The notes under the pieces were generated by a model. The model ran no database searches, was not told the DNA's origin, and saw only the letters and a list, made by a program, of their open reading frames with translations. A stretch of DNA of 64,000 nucleotides from Forficula auricularia (Eukaryota > Arthropoda > Insecta > Dermaptera > Forficulidae), in NCBI GenBank assembly GCA_024734495.1, contig JALMQS010000851.1:62001-126000 (forward strand), given 5' to 3'. The first letter of the stretch is position 1, and each line of letters begins with the position of its first letter. A program made the position numbers and the translations under genes. Positions 42,280-52,466 of this stretch are shown piece by piece.

Positions 42280-42331
42280 GATCAAGAGCTTGATGAAGCC
42301 ACAATAAATTGGCGAAACGTTGTAATTGGTC
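42280..42331 (+). ncRNA. hammerhead-like motif F2 (right arm, C3 to U)
   Basis: GATCAAGAGC, core TTGATGA (42290-42296), extra A, GCCA/TGGC stem II, GAAAC (42314-42318), ACGT palindrome, U17. Identical to F1 except that C3 has become U, a change known to abolish cleavage. F1 and F2 form the divergent pair. Confidence 0.68.
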
Positions 42332-42399
42332 GCATGTTTTAACACGGTGTTTAATTGTTCCTTTTTTCTTCTGATTTGTCACATCTAATTCTGATAATG

Positions 42400-42850
42400 G
42401 AAATGAATAATAATTTTTAATGATTACGAATTTGCTTTCTCATATTTAATAGTTTTAAATCCCATTTGCTTATACATTATTGTTACTTGTATTCTTTTGA
42501 CTAAAATATTCTAAACTATAGTATTAAATATTTATGAGCTTTTTCTGAAAATATCCATCTATTCCAATGTAAATAAACTGATCGTTCGATTCGTTTCCTT
42601 CTGAAAAAGACAATGACTATCATCGTGATTCTTATACCCCGAGGGCTTCAAGCTTCATTCGACTGCTATTCGTGTATAATTTTGTATTTATAAACCTACG
42701 CATTAGAGACGGATATTTTTCCCCATCTTATTTCAATTTATAATATTTGCCCAATTGCTTTCCAAGTCAAGGGCTGCGTGTGCCATTTCGTTGATTTCTT
42801 TTGTCTGCTAAATGGAGCATTTTGCCAAAACTTCATTCCAAATAAATTCC
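42400..42850. other. no gene seen; AT-rich DNA
   Basis: AT-rich with a more complex part after 42590. No feature was recognised. Confidence 0.35.
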
Positions 42851-43200
42851 AGCTCGCCTAAACTGTTCGTTTAGGCAGCGAATTAGATAATGGTTCGGTA
42901 GCTGCTTGCTTAAGTATAGCTTGCCTGGGTGCATTAGCAGCCGGGATGGTTTCATTAAATATTCTAACGGTAGCTGCTGCTGATGCTGCGGCGGTTTACC
43001 TTTCTCTCACACTAACACACGAGCACGGACACTTAGGAAAAAGCACAAAACCAATTTGTAGAATGCCACGGAATTACTATAATTAGACGGGTGGCTGGTC
43101 GAGATGTGTCTGTGTCTGCAACTTCTCTGATCACTCTTCCATTTCTCTGGGTCATTTTCAAAGGGGCTTAGTTGGTCCATGAGTGGAAATCGATTCGTGA
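42850..43200. promoter_or_regulatory. single-copy island with GCTGCTGCTGATGCTGC
   Basis: Contains the palindrome CCTAAACTGTTCGTTTAGG at about 42858, GCTTGCTTAAGTATAGCTTG, GTAGCTGCTGCTGATGCTGC and a CACTAACACACGAGCACGGA stretch. Not repeated and not open. It looks like constrained noncoding DNA and is a candidate enhancer. Confidence 0.28.
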
Positions 43201-43512
43201 TTTAATAAGATAAAAGTAGAGGAGATCACTCTCCATTTGAATAATGATTAATTACGAAAATATTATTATAATTATACCACGAGAACACAGGATTTATAAT
43301 TAATGTGTTTTAGTTTTCTTCAGATCAAAAGAATTCATAATATTTGATATCGTCGTTCTCTTAGTTCCTTCTAGTTAAATAAGTGCATTATACTAAGAGC
43401 CAAAAAATTAACTTATAATTCAAGTTATTTATTTATATTTTTATTGCCTACGCTCTTGGTAATGGCCTATAACCTTAATCTTTATAGTAAATGGAGCAGA
43501 CGCGAGATGCCT

Positions 43513-43794
43513 CCCTTCTTAGAGTGCCATACCCGAAACGGGCGTCGGTGCCTCTCCACATATACCTGTGCTGAGTGTGTTTAGTTGTTTTACAGAGATA
43601 TACGGGACCTACTTTTTAACGCCGGTTCCGAACTGTTAATTTGGAGAGCTTACAGGCAATTATACTCTTGGTAGGTTCCCATTACTTTCCAAGAGGAGGC
43701 GACTGCAAATATCTATCTGCCGAGACTCGGTCTTGAACCAGTGAACTCCGAGTCAGCGACCCGACACTCTAGCCACTGACCCACAGTCGCCTCT
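43513..43794 (-). mobile_element. tRNA-derived SINE (SINE2), copy b
   Basis: Minus strand: GAGGCGACTGTGGGTCAGTG, GCTAGAGTG (box A), a box B region with TTCAAGACCGAGTCTCGGCA, TTTGCAGTCGCCTCCTCTTG and the 3' end TATATGTGGAGAGGCACCG, matching copy a at 4331-4613 over its full length. It lies beside a family B foldback fragment, as copy a does. Confidence 0.8.
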
Positions 43795-43919
43795 GATGCG
43801 TCACTAGAGCATGTTATTTCAAAAATATTTTCAAAATCTTTTGAGAGAGTAAGTTAGAAATGGCTTCTTAGGGAGCAATCGCGTCCCAACTCATACGATT
43901 TCGAGCAGTCTACACTCCT

Positions 43920-44060
43920 ACACGAACTCTGGTAACATTTAGGGAAAGCGGTGTTGGCTTATAATGAAACATATTAAACACAGGAGTTTGAAGGGTTATA
44001 GTGTTGCTTCACAAATAAAATGTTATTTGTGAAACACCACTATAACCCTTTAAAACCTCA
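43920..44060. repeat. family B foldback fragment
   Basis: GGGAAAGCGGTGTTGGCTTA corresponds in reverse to the right edge of the 4.2-4.8 kb foldback. AAGGGTTATAGTG and CACTATAACCCTTTAAAAC pair around a 50-bp centre. Confidence 0.6.
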
Positions 44061-44329
44061 TGTGCAAACACTGGTGGTTTGGTACCTACACTTTTTGCAG
44101 CCTGGCAATTTTGTTGAGAATAGAGCAGATGTAAAGCAAGCACACCATCATATCTGTCCAAGAGCAAATAATTGAAAAACCATACCTCAAAAAAATTCCA
44201 AAAAAAAGTTTGTATTTTGGTTTTGAATTGAGGCAGGTACTCTTGCTCTTTTCTAAGTAAAGTTAATTACGTGACCCCGCTAGTCGCTACTTATTGTTTC
44301 AAGAATGAAAGATTTAAAAAGTTATTATA

Positions 44330-44440
44330 AACATCAATATATTTCGTGTTGTTAACTCATTATCAGGAGTACATGGACTGAGTACATTTACACCTGATAA
44401 TGAGTTGACAACTCGAAATATATTGAGATTTATAAGAACT
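44330..44440. ncRNA. divergent pair of decayed family B hammerhead-like motifs
   Basis: Plus strand: CTGATAA (44394-44400), T, GAGTTGACAACTC stem II (five pairs), GAAAUAU. Minus strand, 44340-44366, has the mirror CTGATAA T GAGTT...AACAC GAAAT. In both, G8 has become A, so the mutation precedes the inverted duplication or was copied between arms by gene conversion. Confidence 0.5.
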
Positions 44441-44459
44441 TTTTAAGGACGGTGGTTAA

Positions 44460-45035
44460 AGAAAAGATAAATAAATATGGAAATTTCTTAACCTAAAACA
44501 TTAGGAATTTATTCCAAAATGAATTTCTCAATCTACTATATTTTTAATTCAACAAATGATAACTGCTACTCTAATGTATGGAAACCTTGATTAATTTCAC
44601 AATGCGGTATAAAATTAACAGAGAATTGAGGAAATCAATCAATCGATCGATCGAAATGTTATTTATTTTTTGTATGAATGCTGTACGAATATTAATGATA
44701 TTTAATTACATGGATTCTTGGAAATGATTGTTATTTTGATGTTCGTTTTTTTAATCTAGTTTTTTTTGTTGATAAGTCAATGTCGAAATGAATATAGTGA
44801 CCTTTAATCTGTCGAATGTCGCAAATCAAGTAAACAACATTTCCCAAATTGTCTGCTTCTCTACCATTAAAGTTCCTCTGGCTGTATATGGTGCGGGCTG
44901 CTTGGGCTTATGAAACGCCGAAACGCTTATTGATTTCACCTAAAAATTATGCTAGCTTATTAAGTTTTTTAATTAAAAAAAATAAACACAAGAAATCGAA
45001 CTTGAAATACATTTATAAATATCTTGTTTGTGTCA
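44460..45035. other. no gene seen; AT-rich DNA
   Basis: AT-rich. The 63-codon frame at 44849-45040 has no domain. Confidence 0.35.
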
Positions 45036-45039
45036 AATA

Positions 45040-45420
45040 AGGAATTCATAGTCAACGTGATTGGCTTTAACGATTAATACCTGGCGGTAGAACAATTAAA
45101 AGCGGCCACATGAAACAAAGCAAGGGAAAAATCGAGAATGGATGGCCTGAAGGCTCCGAAGCAATTGATGGCCTTACCCCAGGCTTCCCTTGAGCCAATC
45201 CAGAACTAATTGAAGGAGTCTTGGAGCCCCGGGGTGGTTAGCCGCCTACACGTTTTTGCTCGATGACGATTTGCATCTTGTGGCCAACATTGCGACATCA
45301 AATCGAAAGGCGTCCTCAGCTTGAGATCTTTGATTAACAATACGTGTTAGCCCCAGGGTAACGTTTAAGGGGCGGCACATTGTTACCACAAGACAGATTG
45401 GCCCTACTTTGATTTACACA
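45040..45420. promoter_or_regulatory. single-copy GC-richer island
   Basis: Complex, unrepeated sequence (for example GGATGGCCTGAAGGCTCCGA and AGCCCCGGGGTGGTTAGCCG) with AATTGAAGGAG and AACAATTAAAAGCGGCC motifs. No long open frame. A candidate regulatory element. Confidence 0.27.
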
Positions 45421-46225
45421 TTTTAATATGACTATCAAAATCAATCGAAAACTCTAACAAGCACATTTAATATTCGAAGGGAAGAGTTGAAGAAGATCAT
45501 CGAATTCGAGACAGTATAAATATTAATTAGCTTGAGAAAGCTAGAAAATCATCTGATGAATGGGTTGTTAATATGAGATCTATTTATAATTACAAGTCGG
45601 CTTTGTTCTATATATTATTCAGATTTATACTCGATAATTAACCAAGAAGTCACATGCTAGTATATTTCTGAAAGATTTACATGAACTTGCGTTTATTAAA
45701 TAAATAAATAAATAACAAATAATACACGCAGAGCCCATAAAGATATCTCTAAATGTGTAACATAGGCACAGATGACCGGGGGCACTGGCCGGTCCCTGTA
45801 TCCAGCTTCTTAGAGGCCAACATAAAGGATTCTAGAGTAGTTAACCGAACCACTGCATTTGTACCAATCATAGGTCGGGATATTAACAGCTTTAGTTTCT
45901 TCTAGCTGCTAAAGGGGGACGAAAATAACTGTCACACAACATAGATCAGATAATAAAATTATAGGAGAGTGTGGGAAGTCCAGAAATGATGAATTACTTA
46001 AGGGGCGTACCTAAATTATGGGAGGCGATTTTGCCCATTTTCGACACCCTTCCCCCCCCTTGGTGAGATGTCGTGAGATTTGGCTGGACCTCCTCCCTCA
46101 CTCACGTGAGATTTTTCAAAATGAGTATTTTTAGTGTAAATACGTTAATCTGTGCTTGATTGGGTTGGATTTATTTAAAAAACAAAATTTGCTTAATTAT
46201 TTTTATTTAAGACTAGTTAAGACTA
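45420..46225. other. no gene seen
   Basis: AT-rich, with an (AAAT)n run at about 45700 and a GC-richer segment at 46005-46110 that includes a C-run and CTCACTCACGTGAGATTTTT. The latter is likely a mobile-element end, but no partner was found. Confidence 0.35.
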
Positions 46226-46229
46226 TTAT

Positions 46230-46925
46230 TATTATTGTTTAATTTAACCCAGTTTATCATCATCATAATCATCATCACCATCATCATTGAGTATACAGTC
46301 CTAAGACTGGTTTGACACAAACACCCGTCTCCACTCGGCACTGTCCCCCGCCAACTGTTTGAGCTCTCTAAATGTCTCGCATTCCATATCCCCAATTATT
46401 TGGTGGAAATATTTTGATCTGGGCCTTCCCCTTTTCTTTGCCACCTCCTCTTCCAAGATATCCCTAAGAAATCCCCCGTGTCTCAATGTGTGCCCCATCA
46501 TATGACCTCTTCTCTTCTTCAGACTCTTCCACAAGGTTCTTCTTTCTTCGATTCTTCCAAAAACTTCTTCATTTGTAATTCTATCCATCGATTTTATATT
46601 CATCATTCTTTCACACCCGTACATGGCTATGCTCCATACATATGTCTTCAATAGCATCTTCATGTTTTCTAAGTTGATTGAGGAGGAGCATAGCATTTTT
46701 TGTTTTGAATTAAACCACATTTTTGCTTGGACAATTCTTGATTTAATTTCGTTTTCTGCTCCTCCCATCTCATGTGATTTCACTTCCTAGATAACGGAAT
46801 TCCTTAACTCCTTCTAGGTTTTCTTGGTTAATTTTGATGCATTCCTGTTTCGTTTGTTCTTTCTTTGTACAAACTTGGACCTTGATTTTATTGTTGTTTA
46901 TTTTCATTTCATAAACTTTATAGAA
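46230..46925 (-). pseudogene. RTE/CR1-like LINE C-terminus with (ATG)n tail
   Basis: Minus-strand frame 46301-46783 (160 residues) holds MLLKTYVWSIAMYGCE, RITNEEVFGRIEERRTLWKS, RRGHMMGHTLRHGGFLRDIL and KKRGRPRSKYFHQIIGDMEC, the C-terminal region of arthropod 'endonuclease-reverse transcriptase' LINEs. Upstream at 46784-46925 another frame gives KINQENLEGVKEFRYLGSEI, the thumb block; a stop and frameshift near 46784 separate them. Downstream is an ATGATG-type microsatellite (46255-46290), a usual 3' tail of such elements. The catalytic YADD region is missing. Confidence 0.82.
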
Positions 46926-46929
46926 CAGG

Positions 46930-47560
46930 AAATGAAGCAGGCAATGAGCAGGAGATTATAGGATCACAAATTACAAAGAATGTGGTCGAGAATAGATAAC
47001 TCGTCATATAATATAATGAACATTATAAAAAATTAAGGACGGGACAGGGATAGAACAGATATCTGATGAGAGAAGAAAGGGTGATGGACACGAGAGTAAG
47101 ATGGAAGACAATGAGAGTTGGAAATAGTGTGATTTCGATTATAGAAATTATTTATAGAATAATTTTGAGTAGAGATTTTGAGGTTTTGAGAAACAATTAT
47201 ACTTCATCATATTGATATAAGAATTATTATTAATCAAAGGTTCAAGGGTGGGGGATAAAAATTATAAGATTTTCAAACTAAAAAAATACAAGAAAAATGA
47301 ATTATACTATAAATTGAACCTATAATTAAAAAGAGAGTTATTATTTTCTTCGGGGGCTGAAATTGAGGGGATTCAAAAAAAAAAACTATCAATATAAGTT
47401 GTAGGCCCTTTAATCGATTTGTACGAAATTTCACATATGCACCTTATTAATACAGGGATAAAAGTAGATATTTCACTTCGGTAGTTTTTAAGGAATTTGG
47501 TGTTGGTACTTGGTGAAACATTTTATCCAATAATTTCACTTCGGAAAAATTAGGGGAAAG
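46930..47560. other. no gene seen; AT-rich, with a short repeat at 47290-47370
   Basis: Apart from the block shared with 38.0 kb, and GTACTTGGTGAAACATTTTA (47505), which matches the 16.3-kb sequence in reverse, nothing was recognised. Confidence 0.35.
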
Positions 47561-47574
47561 CTGGATGGAACAGC

Positions 47575-47890
47575 GATTTTTTGAAAAAACATCAACCTCA
47601 TTGTGGCACGGGTTACCATTATCCAATTGAGATGAAACTTTGTTTTATAAAAATGTATAGAGTGGTCTTTGTCAAAAACGTGCTCCTTCATGGTCAAAAT
47701 GGGAAAAAAAATCGAAAAAAGTGCGAGTTTTTGGGATATTCAAAAGTGATCTGGAGGGGGGTGGGGGGCTGTTTTTTGGATCCCCATACAAAATCGAACT
47801 ACTGGACCAATTTTGGATTTTTTTTTAATCCACTCGAAATTTTGTCTTCTTTAATTAACTATAGGACGATTATTTACAAATATTTTAGGT
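47575..47890 (+). repeat. copy of the internal segment of the 57-kb foldback
   Basis: CAACCTCATTGTGGCACGGG, TACCATTATCCAATTGAGAT, AACGTGCTCCTTCATGGTCA and ATTCAAAAGTGATCTGGAGG occur in reverse order and strand at 57195-57430. The 105-codon open frame over it has no domain. Confidence 0.6.
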
Positions 47891-47899
47891 CGTATTAAA

Positions 47900-48965
47900 A
47901 ATTTATTTACAAATATATATATGACACACACCAGTACATACCAGTGAGGAGTAAAAGAAAATTTCAAAAAAATTGAAAATTTTTAATAAATTTTCTTTAC
48001 TTTAAGTATATATATATATATTTTGCTTGCCAGCATAATAGACTTTATTTCGTCTTCTAGGGGGGGAAGGGGGAGGGCACTTGTCCATGCAAAGGTCCAC
48101 TTCATTCACACATATAATTACTGTTATGGGTTTTTTCATTTCAAGAAAAATTTATATGACAAGAACTATAAATTTTAATTATTTTATATTTATATAAATG
48201 ACTTAAAAAAGTAAAATTATATATTTAACATTTTAGTAAGTGTTAAACCATTTTATTTTATAAATAATTATTTATTTACTTCTTAAATTCCTAGCGAAAG
48301 TGATTGTATGAAGCTTTAGAAGCATTTATTAACAAGCAATTTAATACATCGATCTAATTAATTGAAGCTCATCGTCAATCCTTATAAGAAAATATTTTAA
48401 TTAGAACCAATTAGGAATTGTTAATTAGGCACCTTCACTATGTTTATCTAACATTCTAATACACATAACTTGAACACCAAATTAATCATTTATCTTTAAA
48501 TGGAATGTCATTGAAATAAGTCATGCTTAACATTTTTTTTTCAATAAATAACTTTATTGTTTTTAGCATTGATTATTTCACTCAAATCAATCTTAAATTT
48601 TTGCATTTTCAAGATCTTTATTAAAATAGAGCACAGTTCAGATCATTTTGTTAGAAAATTCATTTTTTTAATAGAAAGATGGCGATTTTTCTGAATTCAT
48701 CAACCTTTAAGTGAGTGTTGCGTTTTGTCGCATGTGCATTTTTTGAATTTGGACTTAATTAAACAAAATATTAAATTGCTTGGCTGCTTGAGTCAACATA
48801 AATCAAAATTTTTAAAATTTTGCTATTCATACAGTATACGTATTTCATTTATTACCAAACCATAGTCTAAGATGCGATTTAAAAAATTGCTCCAAATTCT
48901 AAAGAGGGCCAGGTAGGGCCTAGAAATAAATATCGGACTTCTTCATTTTTACTTTACCATACAGC
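47900..48965. other. no gene seen; AT-rich DNA
   Basis: AT-rich with a (TA)n tract near 48010 and a G-run at 48060. No feature was recognised. Confidence 0.4.
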
Positions 48966-48969
48966 ATAT

Positions 48970-49145
48970 GGTTAAGTATTGTATAATGGTGCATGAAAAA
49001 AGTGATTTTTTTACTTCGTTTTTTTGAAATATCTCAAAAACGGCTGAAACTATTTTGTAAAAAAAAATTAAGCCAAACCTTGACGTTTTGTTCTACAAAA
49101 AAGCCCTAATGAGTGAACATTGAAAAAATTATATTTTACGAGATA
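48970..49145 (+). repeat. repeat shared with 37600-37800
   Basis: GGTGCATGAAAAAAGTG, AAAACGGCTGAAACTATTTT and TTTTGTTCTACAAAAAAGCC match 37640-37770 in order. Confidence 0.5.
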
Positions 49146-49359
49146 TTAATGATTTTGTCTGTTTCCAATGTAGCCTAGTGTTTTTTTTATTCTTTGTCTT
49201 TTAGCGTCCGTAAGAATTCAATGTTGCCAGATCCGAGAAAAGACGCAGTGAAAATATGTTTGCCTTTCTGCGCATGTGAGAGTAGGGGAAAGAGCGACCT
49301 GCATCTGAGCTATATTAGGGAACGTCCTTAACTCAACTGCTATTAAATATACTAAAAAA

Positions 49360-49485
49360 GGCGAAATACAATACAATCCACCCTCTAACTTGATCAACTT
49401 TCCTTCTCTGCGGTAATGCAAGGATCTTTCGAGATCCATAGGGGCTTCATCTCACTGGTGCGCTCCTTCTTGCATGCATTGCATT
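49360..49485 (+). mobile_element. 3' tail of the jockey-like LINE
   Basis: CCACCCTCTAACTTGATCAA, GCGGTAATGCAAGGATCTTT and CTGGTGCGCTCCTTCTTGCA match the 3' UTR at 35740-35830 and 13200-13345. The coding part is absent, so it is a severe 5' truncation. Confidence 0.65.
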
Positions 49486-49999
49486 AAAAACAATAGATGA
49501 TATAGATTAGAAAGATTATAGTTTTTTTAACTGATTGATCTGGCTCTACAAATTATTTTATTATAAGAATTTCGAAATGAAAATTAATCTTTAGTACTTG
49601 TATAGTGAGATTAAATTTTGATTAGATTTGAAATCGGATCTCCCGATCTTTACGTTTACTTATAATAGAAAATCCTTTGCTGCTCTAAGGTTTGTTGTAT
49701 GAGTTTATTTATACAAATGCATTAAAAAAATTTTGAATAGGAATAAAATAATATAAATTTACGAATTGGCAGGGGTATGGATAAGTAACATGGTGTGTAT
49801 CTGCCTACAAGACATACTAGAATAGTGTTAAGTCTCCGGCTTCCGAATTATTTACAACCTTGTATCGTTGGCATTAAATAAAAAAAAAAAAAGTATAATT
49901 GAAAAGTTTTTATTTTGCCGAGAGTAACAGAGTTGTTGAATCTTAAAGAGAAACAAAGAGGTTGTCGTCTGCTTGATGCAAATAAACATACACACATGT

Positions 50000-50413
50000 A
50001 TATGTTGCAGTAAAAACCCGCTTTTATTAAGAACAGGCTCTTACTAGCTAAAACCCGTTTCACTGAATACCTTTGTGACAACTAGAATTTAGTGATGTTG
50101 ATTGAGTTTGGTTCAAAGGTCTAGAATCTTCATTTTTGACCTCCCGCCTCATTTTGGGTATTTATTTTTATAATTTTTAAACGAAAATGTCAAAAATTAC
50201 ATCCTCTACAACTTGGCTTCTAATTTTTGACATTTTCGTTTAAAATTTTTTGAAAATAAACACTCAAAATGAGGCGGATGGTTGAAATGAAGATTCTAGG
50301 CCTTTGAACTAAACATCAATAAATTCTAGTTGACACAAAGGTATTTATTCAGTGAAACGCGTTTTAACTAGTAAGAGCCTGTTTTTACTAAAATGGGTTT
50401 TTACTGCAACATA
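50000..50413. mobile_element. hairpin MITE H1, copy b, inserted at TA
   Basis: The ends TATGTTGCAGTAAAAACCCG and CGGGTTTTTACTGCAACATA (one mismatch) are inverted. Internal arms match copy a at 2508-2928. It interrupts the TA repeat of a family A unit, supporting TA target choice. Noncoding. Confidence 0.8.
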
Positions 50414-50429
50414 TATATTATTATTTATT

Positions 50430-50470
50430 TGTTTGAGACTATAGCTTCTAAGGCATCATCAGTCTTTTTG
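50430..50470 (-). ncRNA. hammerhead-like motif A5 (decayed)
   Basis: Minus strand: CUGAUGA, UGCCUUAGAAGCUAUAGUC. The core CUGAUGA and the stem III/GUC end survive, but half of stem II is deleted and GAAAC has become GAAGC. Confidence 0.45.
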
Positions 50471-50554
50471 TTTAACTGCCTTGTCTGCTAAGTAAGAATA
50501 TACATTTTCAATATCCACGCGATACCGACCCCATGAAAAATAATATTTGATATA

Positions 50555-50625
50555 ATATGTGTGTATGTTTGTTTGCATCAAGCAGACGACAACCTCTTTG
50601 TTTCTCTTTGTGAAAAAAAGTATTT
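50555..50625 (+). repeat. family A body fragment
   Basis: GTGTGTATGTTTGTTTGCAT, CAAGCAGACGACAACCTCTT and TGTTTCTCTTTGTG, opposite in orientation to the unit just to the left, so the two form another inverted family A pair. Confidence 0.65.
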
Positions 50626-50694
50626 TTGAACACTAAAGGTCGTAGAGAGGCGAGTTTTCTTTTTTAAAATAATATTAAAATTTACAATATAGAT

Positions 50695-50978
50695 CAGTGG
50701 TTTCCAACATTTTGTGGCCCATCTTCCCTTTCTAGAGGTTGACTAACATCTATCGCCCCCTTTTCATTTTCATTGTATGCCTAATTTTAATTTGAAGTAA
50801 ACTGAATCTGCCGGCTGTGAATAGCCAGTGACTCGACTTCTACTGTACAGGTTCTATTGTATAGTACTATTTTAATTTTTCCCACTTTAAATAATCATCG
50901 CCCCCCACTTATTTATTGCCCCCCTGATAACCCAAATCGCCCACTTGGGGGTGATTGCCCCCAGGTTGGGAACCACTG
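50695..50978. mobile_element. hAT MITE with perfect 8-bp duplication
   Basis: Ends CAGTGGTTTCCAAC and, inward from the right, CAGTGGTTCCCAACC. The flanking ATATAGAT is identical at 50687-50694 and 50979-50986. The inside has C-rich runs (TCGCCCCC) and no coding sequence. Confidence 0.9.
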
Positions 50979-51189
50979 ATATAGATGATTTCCAATTTCT
51001 AAAATTTAAAGAATATAATTGATTATTAGTTTTCTTTAAGCTGATTAATTTGGCTCTCTTGTTTGCAAATATAAAAGTAATTATCTCTCTTTACAATTGT
51101 TCCCTCATCGTGGAATAGATTCTTTGATAATTCGTGAGTTACATTTTTCATTCACTGTTTAGGCTTTCGGAAAAAAAATAATGCAATTT

Positions 51190-51560
51190 TAAATTGAGAG
51201 CAAACGACATTTTCGTTTAGTAGACAACCAGTCAATCGTTTTATATCAAGCCAATTGTTTTTTCGGATTCTTCTCTCTTTGCCTGGCTGGATATCAATCG
51301 GAAATCGCCGTGACAGTGTGTCTGTCTGTCACTCTCCACCCCCCGCCCCATTGGTGTCACTTCAATCAATTATCCCTCGGTAGATCATTTAACTTAAATC
51401 TCTAGCTGATATCGAGATATTTGGTGCAATTGAATTTTCCACCTGAAAGGGCAGGCAGTTCGCTTCTCTCCCTTGAATGTTTTCAACACCCTTTCTGTGT
51501 GATTCTCACCCTTTTCCAAACAACCAATCCAATTGTGCTCGAGTTAAAATAATCCACTTG
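51190..51560. promoter_or_regulatory. single-copy island, candidate regulatory element
   Basis: Complex unrepeated sequence with CCTGGCTGGATATCAATCGG, GTGACAGTGTGTCTGTCTGT and ACCTGAAAGGGCAGGCAG. Composition and lack of repeats set it apart from its neighbours. No open frame of note. Confidence 0.27.
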
Positions 51561-52084
51561 TTTCGTCGAATCATTTATTTCATTTTTTATCATTTTACCA
51601 CCCTCTTATTCACCTCTCTGAAAAATTGAAAAAGGCTTAATTAGTTTTATTAATTGAAATTTAAAACAAATTTAACAACAAAAGTTAAAATAATATTTCG
51701 CTGAGAGTAGCAGAGATTTAAATTTGCAACGAATAAATTAAAAGTTGTATCCATCTACTTATTATAAATATTTTCAAGCATTAACACAGATTATACAAAT
51801 TTCCTCTTGCAATGTGCCCTGACCTGAAGAATTTTTTCAGACTCCATTGATGAAATTAAAACATTAAATAAAAGTTTCTAATAATGATTGAGTCAGCTAA
51901 GTGATATATATGATCGTTGAAAAAATTTGCTTGTTATTTCACTATTTAGGAGTTTTATTAAAATATCTACCCTGATGATAAAAATTAAAATAATAATCCA
52001 GGACTTTAAATAAATAATAATAAAAAAATATATATATGAAGAAGTCAATTTTAGCCTTTAAATGTGCATCATGAATTCATAAAA

Positions 52085-52195
52085 ATATTTAATTGAAAAG
52101 TTTTTATTTTGCCGAGTAGCAGTAGTTGTTGATTCATGGAGAGAAACAAAGAGGTTGTCCTCTCGCTTGATGCAAATAAACATACATATATATAT

Positions 52196-52227
<32 letters not shown>

Positions 52228-52260
52228 ATATATATATATATATAACATATATAATATATG
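52085..52260 (-). repeat. family A body fragment and (TA)n tract
   Basis: TTGAAAAGTTTTTATTTTGC, CAAAGAGGTTGTCCTCTCGC and TTGATGCAAATAAACATACA belong to family A; the (TA)n tract at 52185-52257 follows. The hammerhead end is missing, and the family E arm begins at once. Confidence 0.7.
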
Positions 52261-52339
52261 TAGAAAAGGAAAAAATTTATTAATTGTTTATATAAATGAA
52301 AAATACAAATCTTTATAAAAACAATCCAAAACACGTTTA

Positions 52340-52392
52340 TTTTAAAGTCAAACGTTTCGGAAGAATTTCTCCCTTTTTCAATGGTCAATTTT
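52340..52392 (-). ncRNA. hammerhead-like motif E4 (core eroded)
   Basis: Minus strand: CCATTGAAAAA, GGGAG...CTTCC-type stem II, GAAAC, GUU, TGAC. The core is TTGAAAA, as in E2, so the erosion is shared within the family. Confidence 0.45.
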
Positions 52393-52466
52393 TTCAAAAA
52401 ATAAAAAAATAAAAAGTTGCTTTTCTTGTTTCTCTAGAATTTAGAAAGCAACACTAAGATATTAAA

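Larger units (their letters stand above)
41420..42380. repeat. palindromic family F element split by a LINE
   Basis: Arms 41440-41660 and about 42132-42365 are complementary: ACACCGTGTTAAAACATGCG with its mate near 42340, TTTATACAACACCATTGATT with its mate near 42205, and ATTCAACCAGACCAGCTGTA with its mate near 42165. One hammerhead-like motif lies in each arm, pointing outward. A LINE 3' fragment occupies the centre. Confidence 0.82.
49895..50470 (-). repeat. family A unit split by hairpin H1
   Basis: The family A body (AAAAGTTTTTATTTTGCCGA, AGTAACAGAGTTGTTGAATC, TTGATGCAAATAAACATACA) is at 49895-49999 and its hammerhead end (TTGTTTGAGACTATAG...) at 50414-50470. The intact order at 17350-17550 shows that hairpin H1 sits in the (TA)n tract. 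Confidence 0.8.

Noticed and set aside
41440..42370. Penelope-like element with its own reverse transcriptase between the family F arms
   Set aside because: The coding fragment in the loop is a non-LTR LINE C-terminus with an (AAAT)n tail, not Penelope RT or GIY-YIG; it is a later insertion.
46213..46395. Met/Asn-rich small protein
   Set aside because: It is the translated (ATG)n tail and 3' end of the LINE at 46.3 kb.
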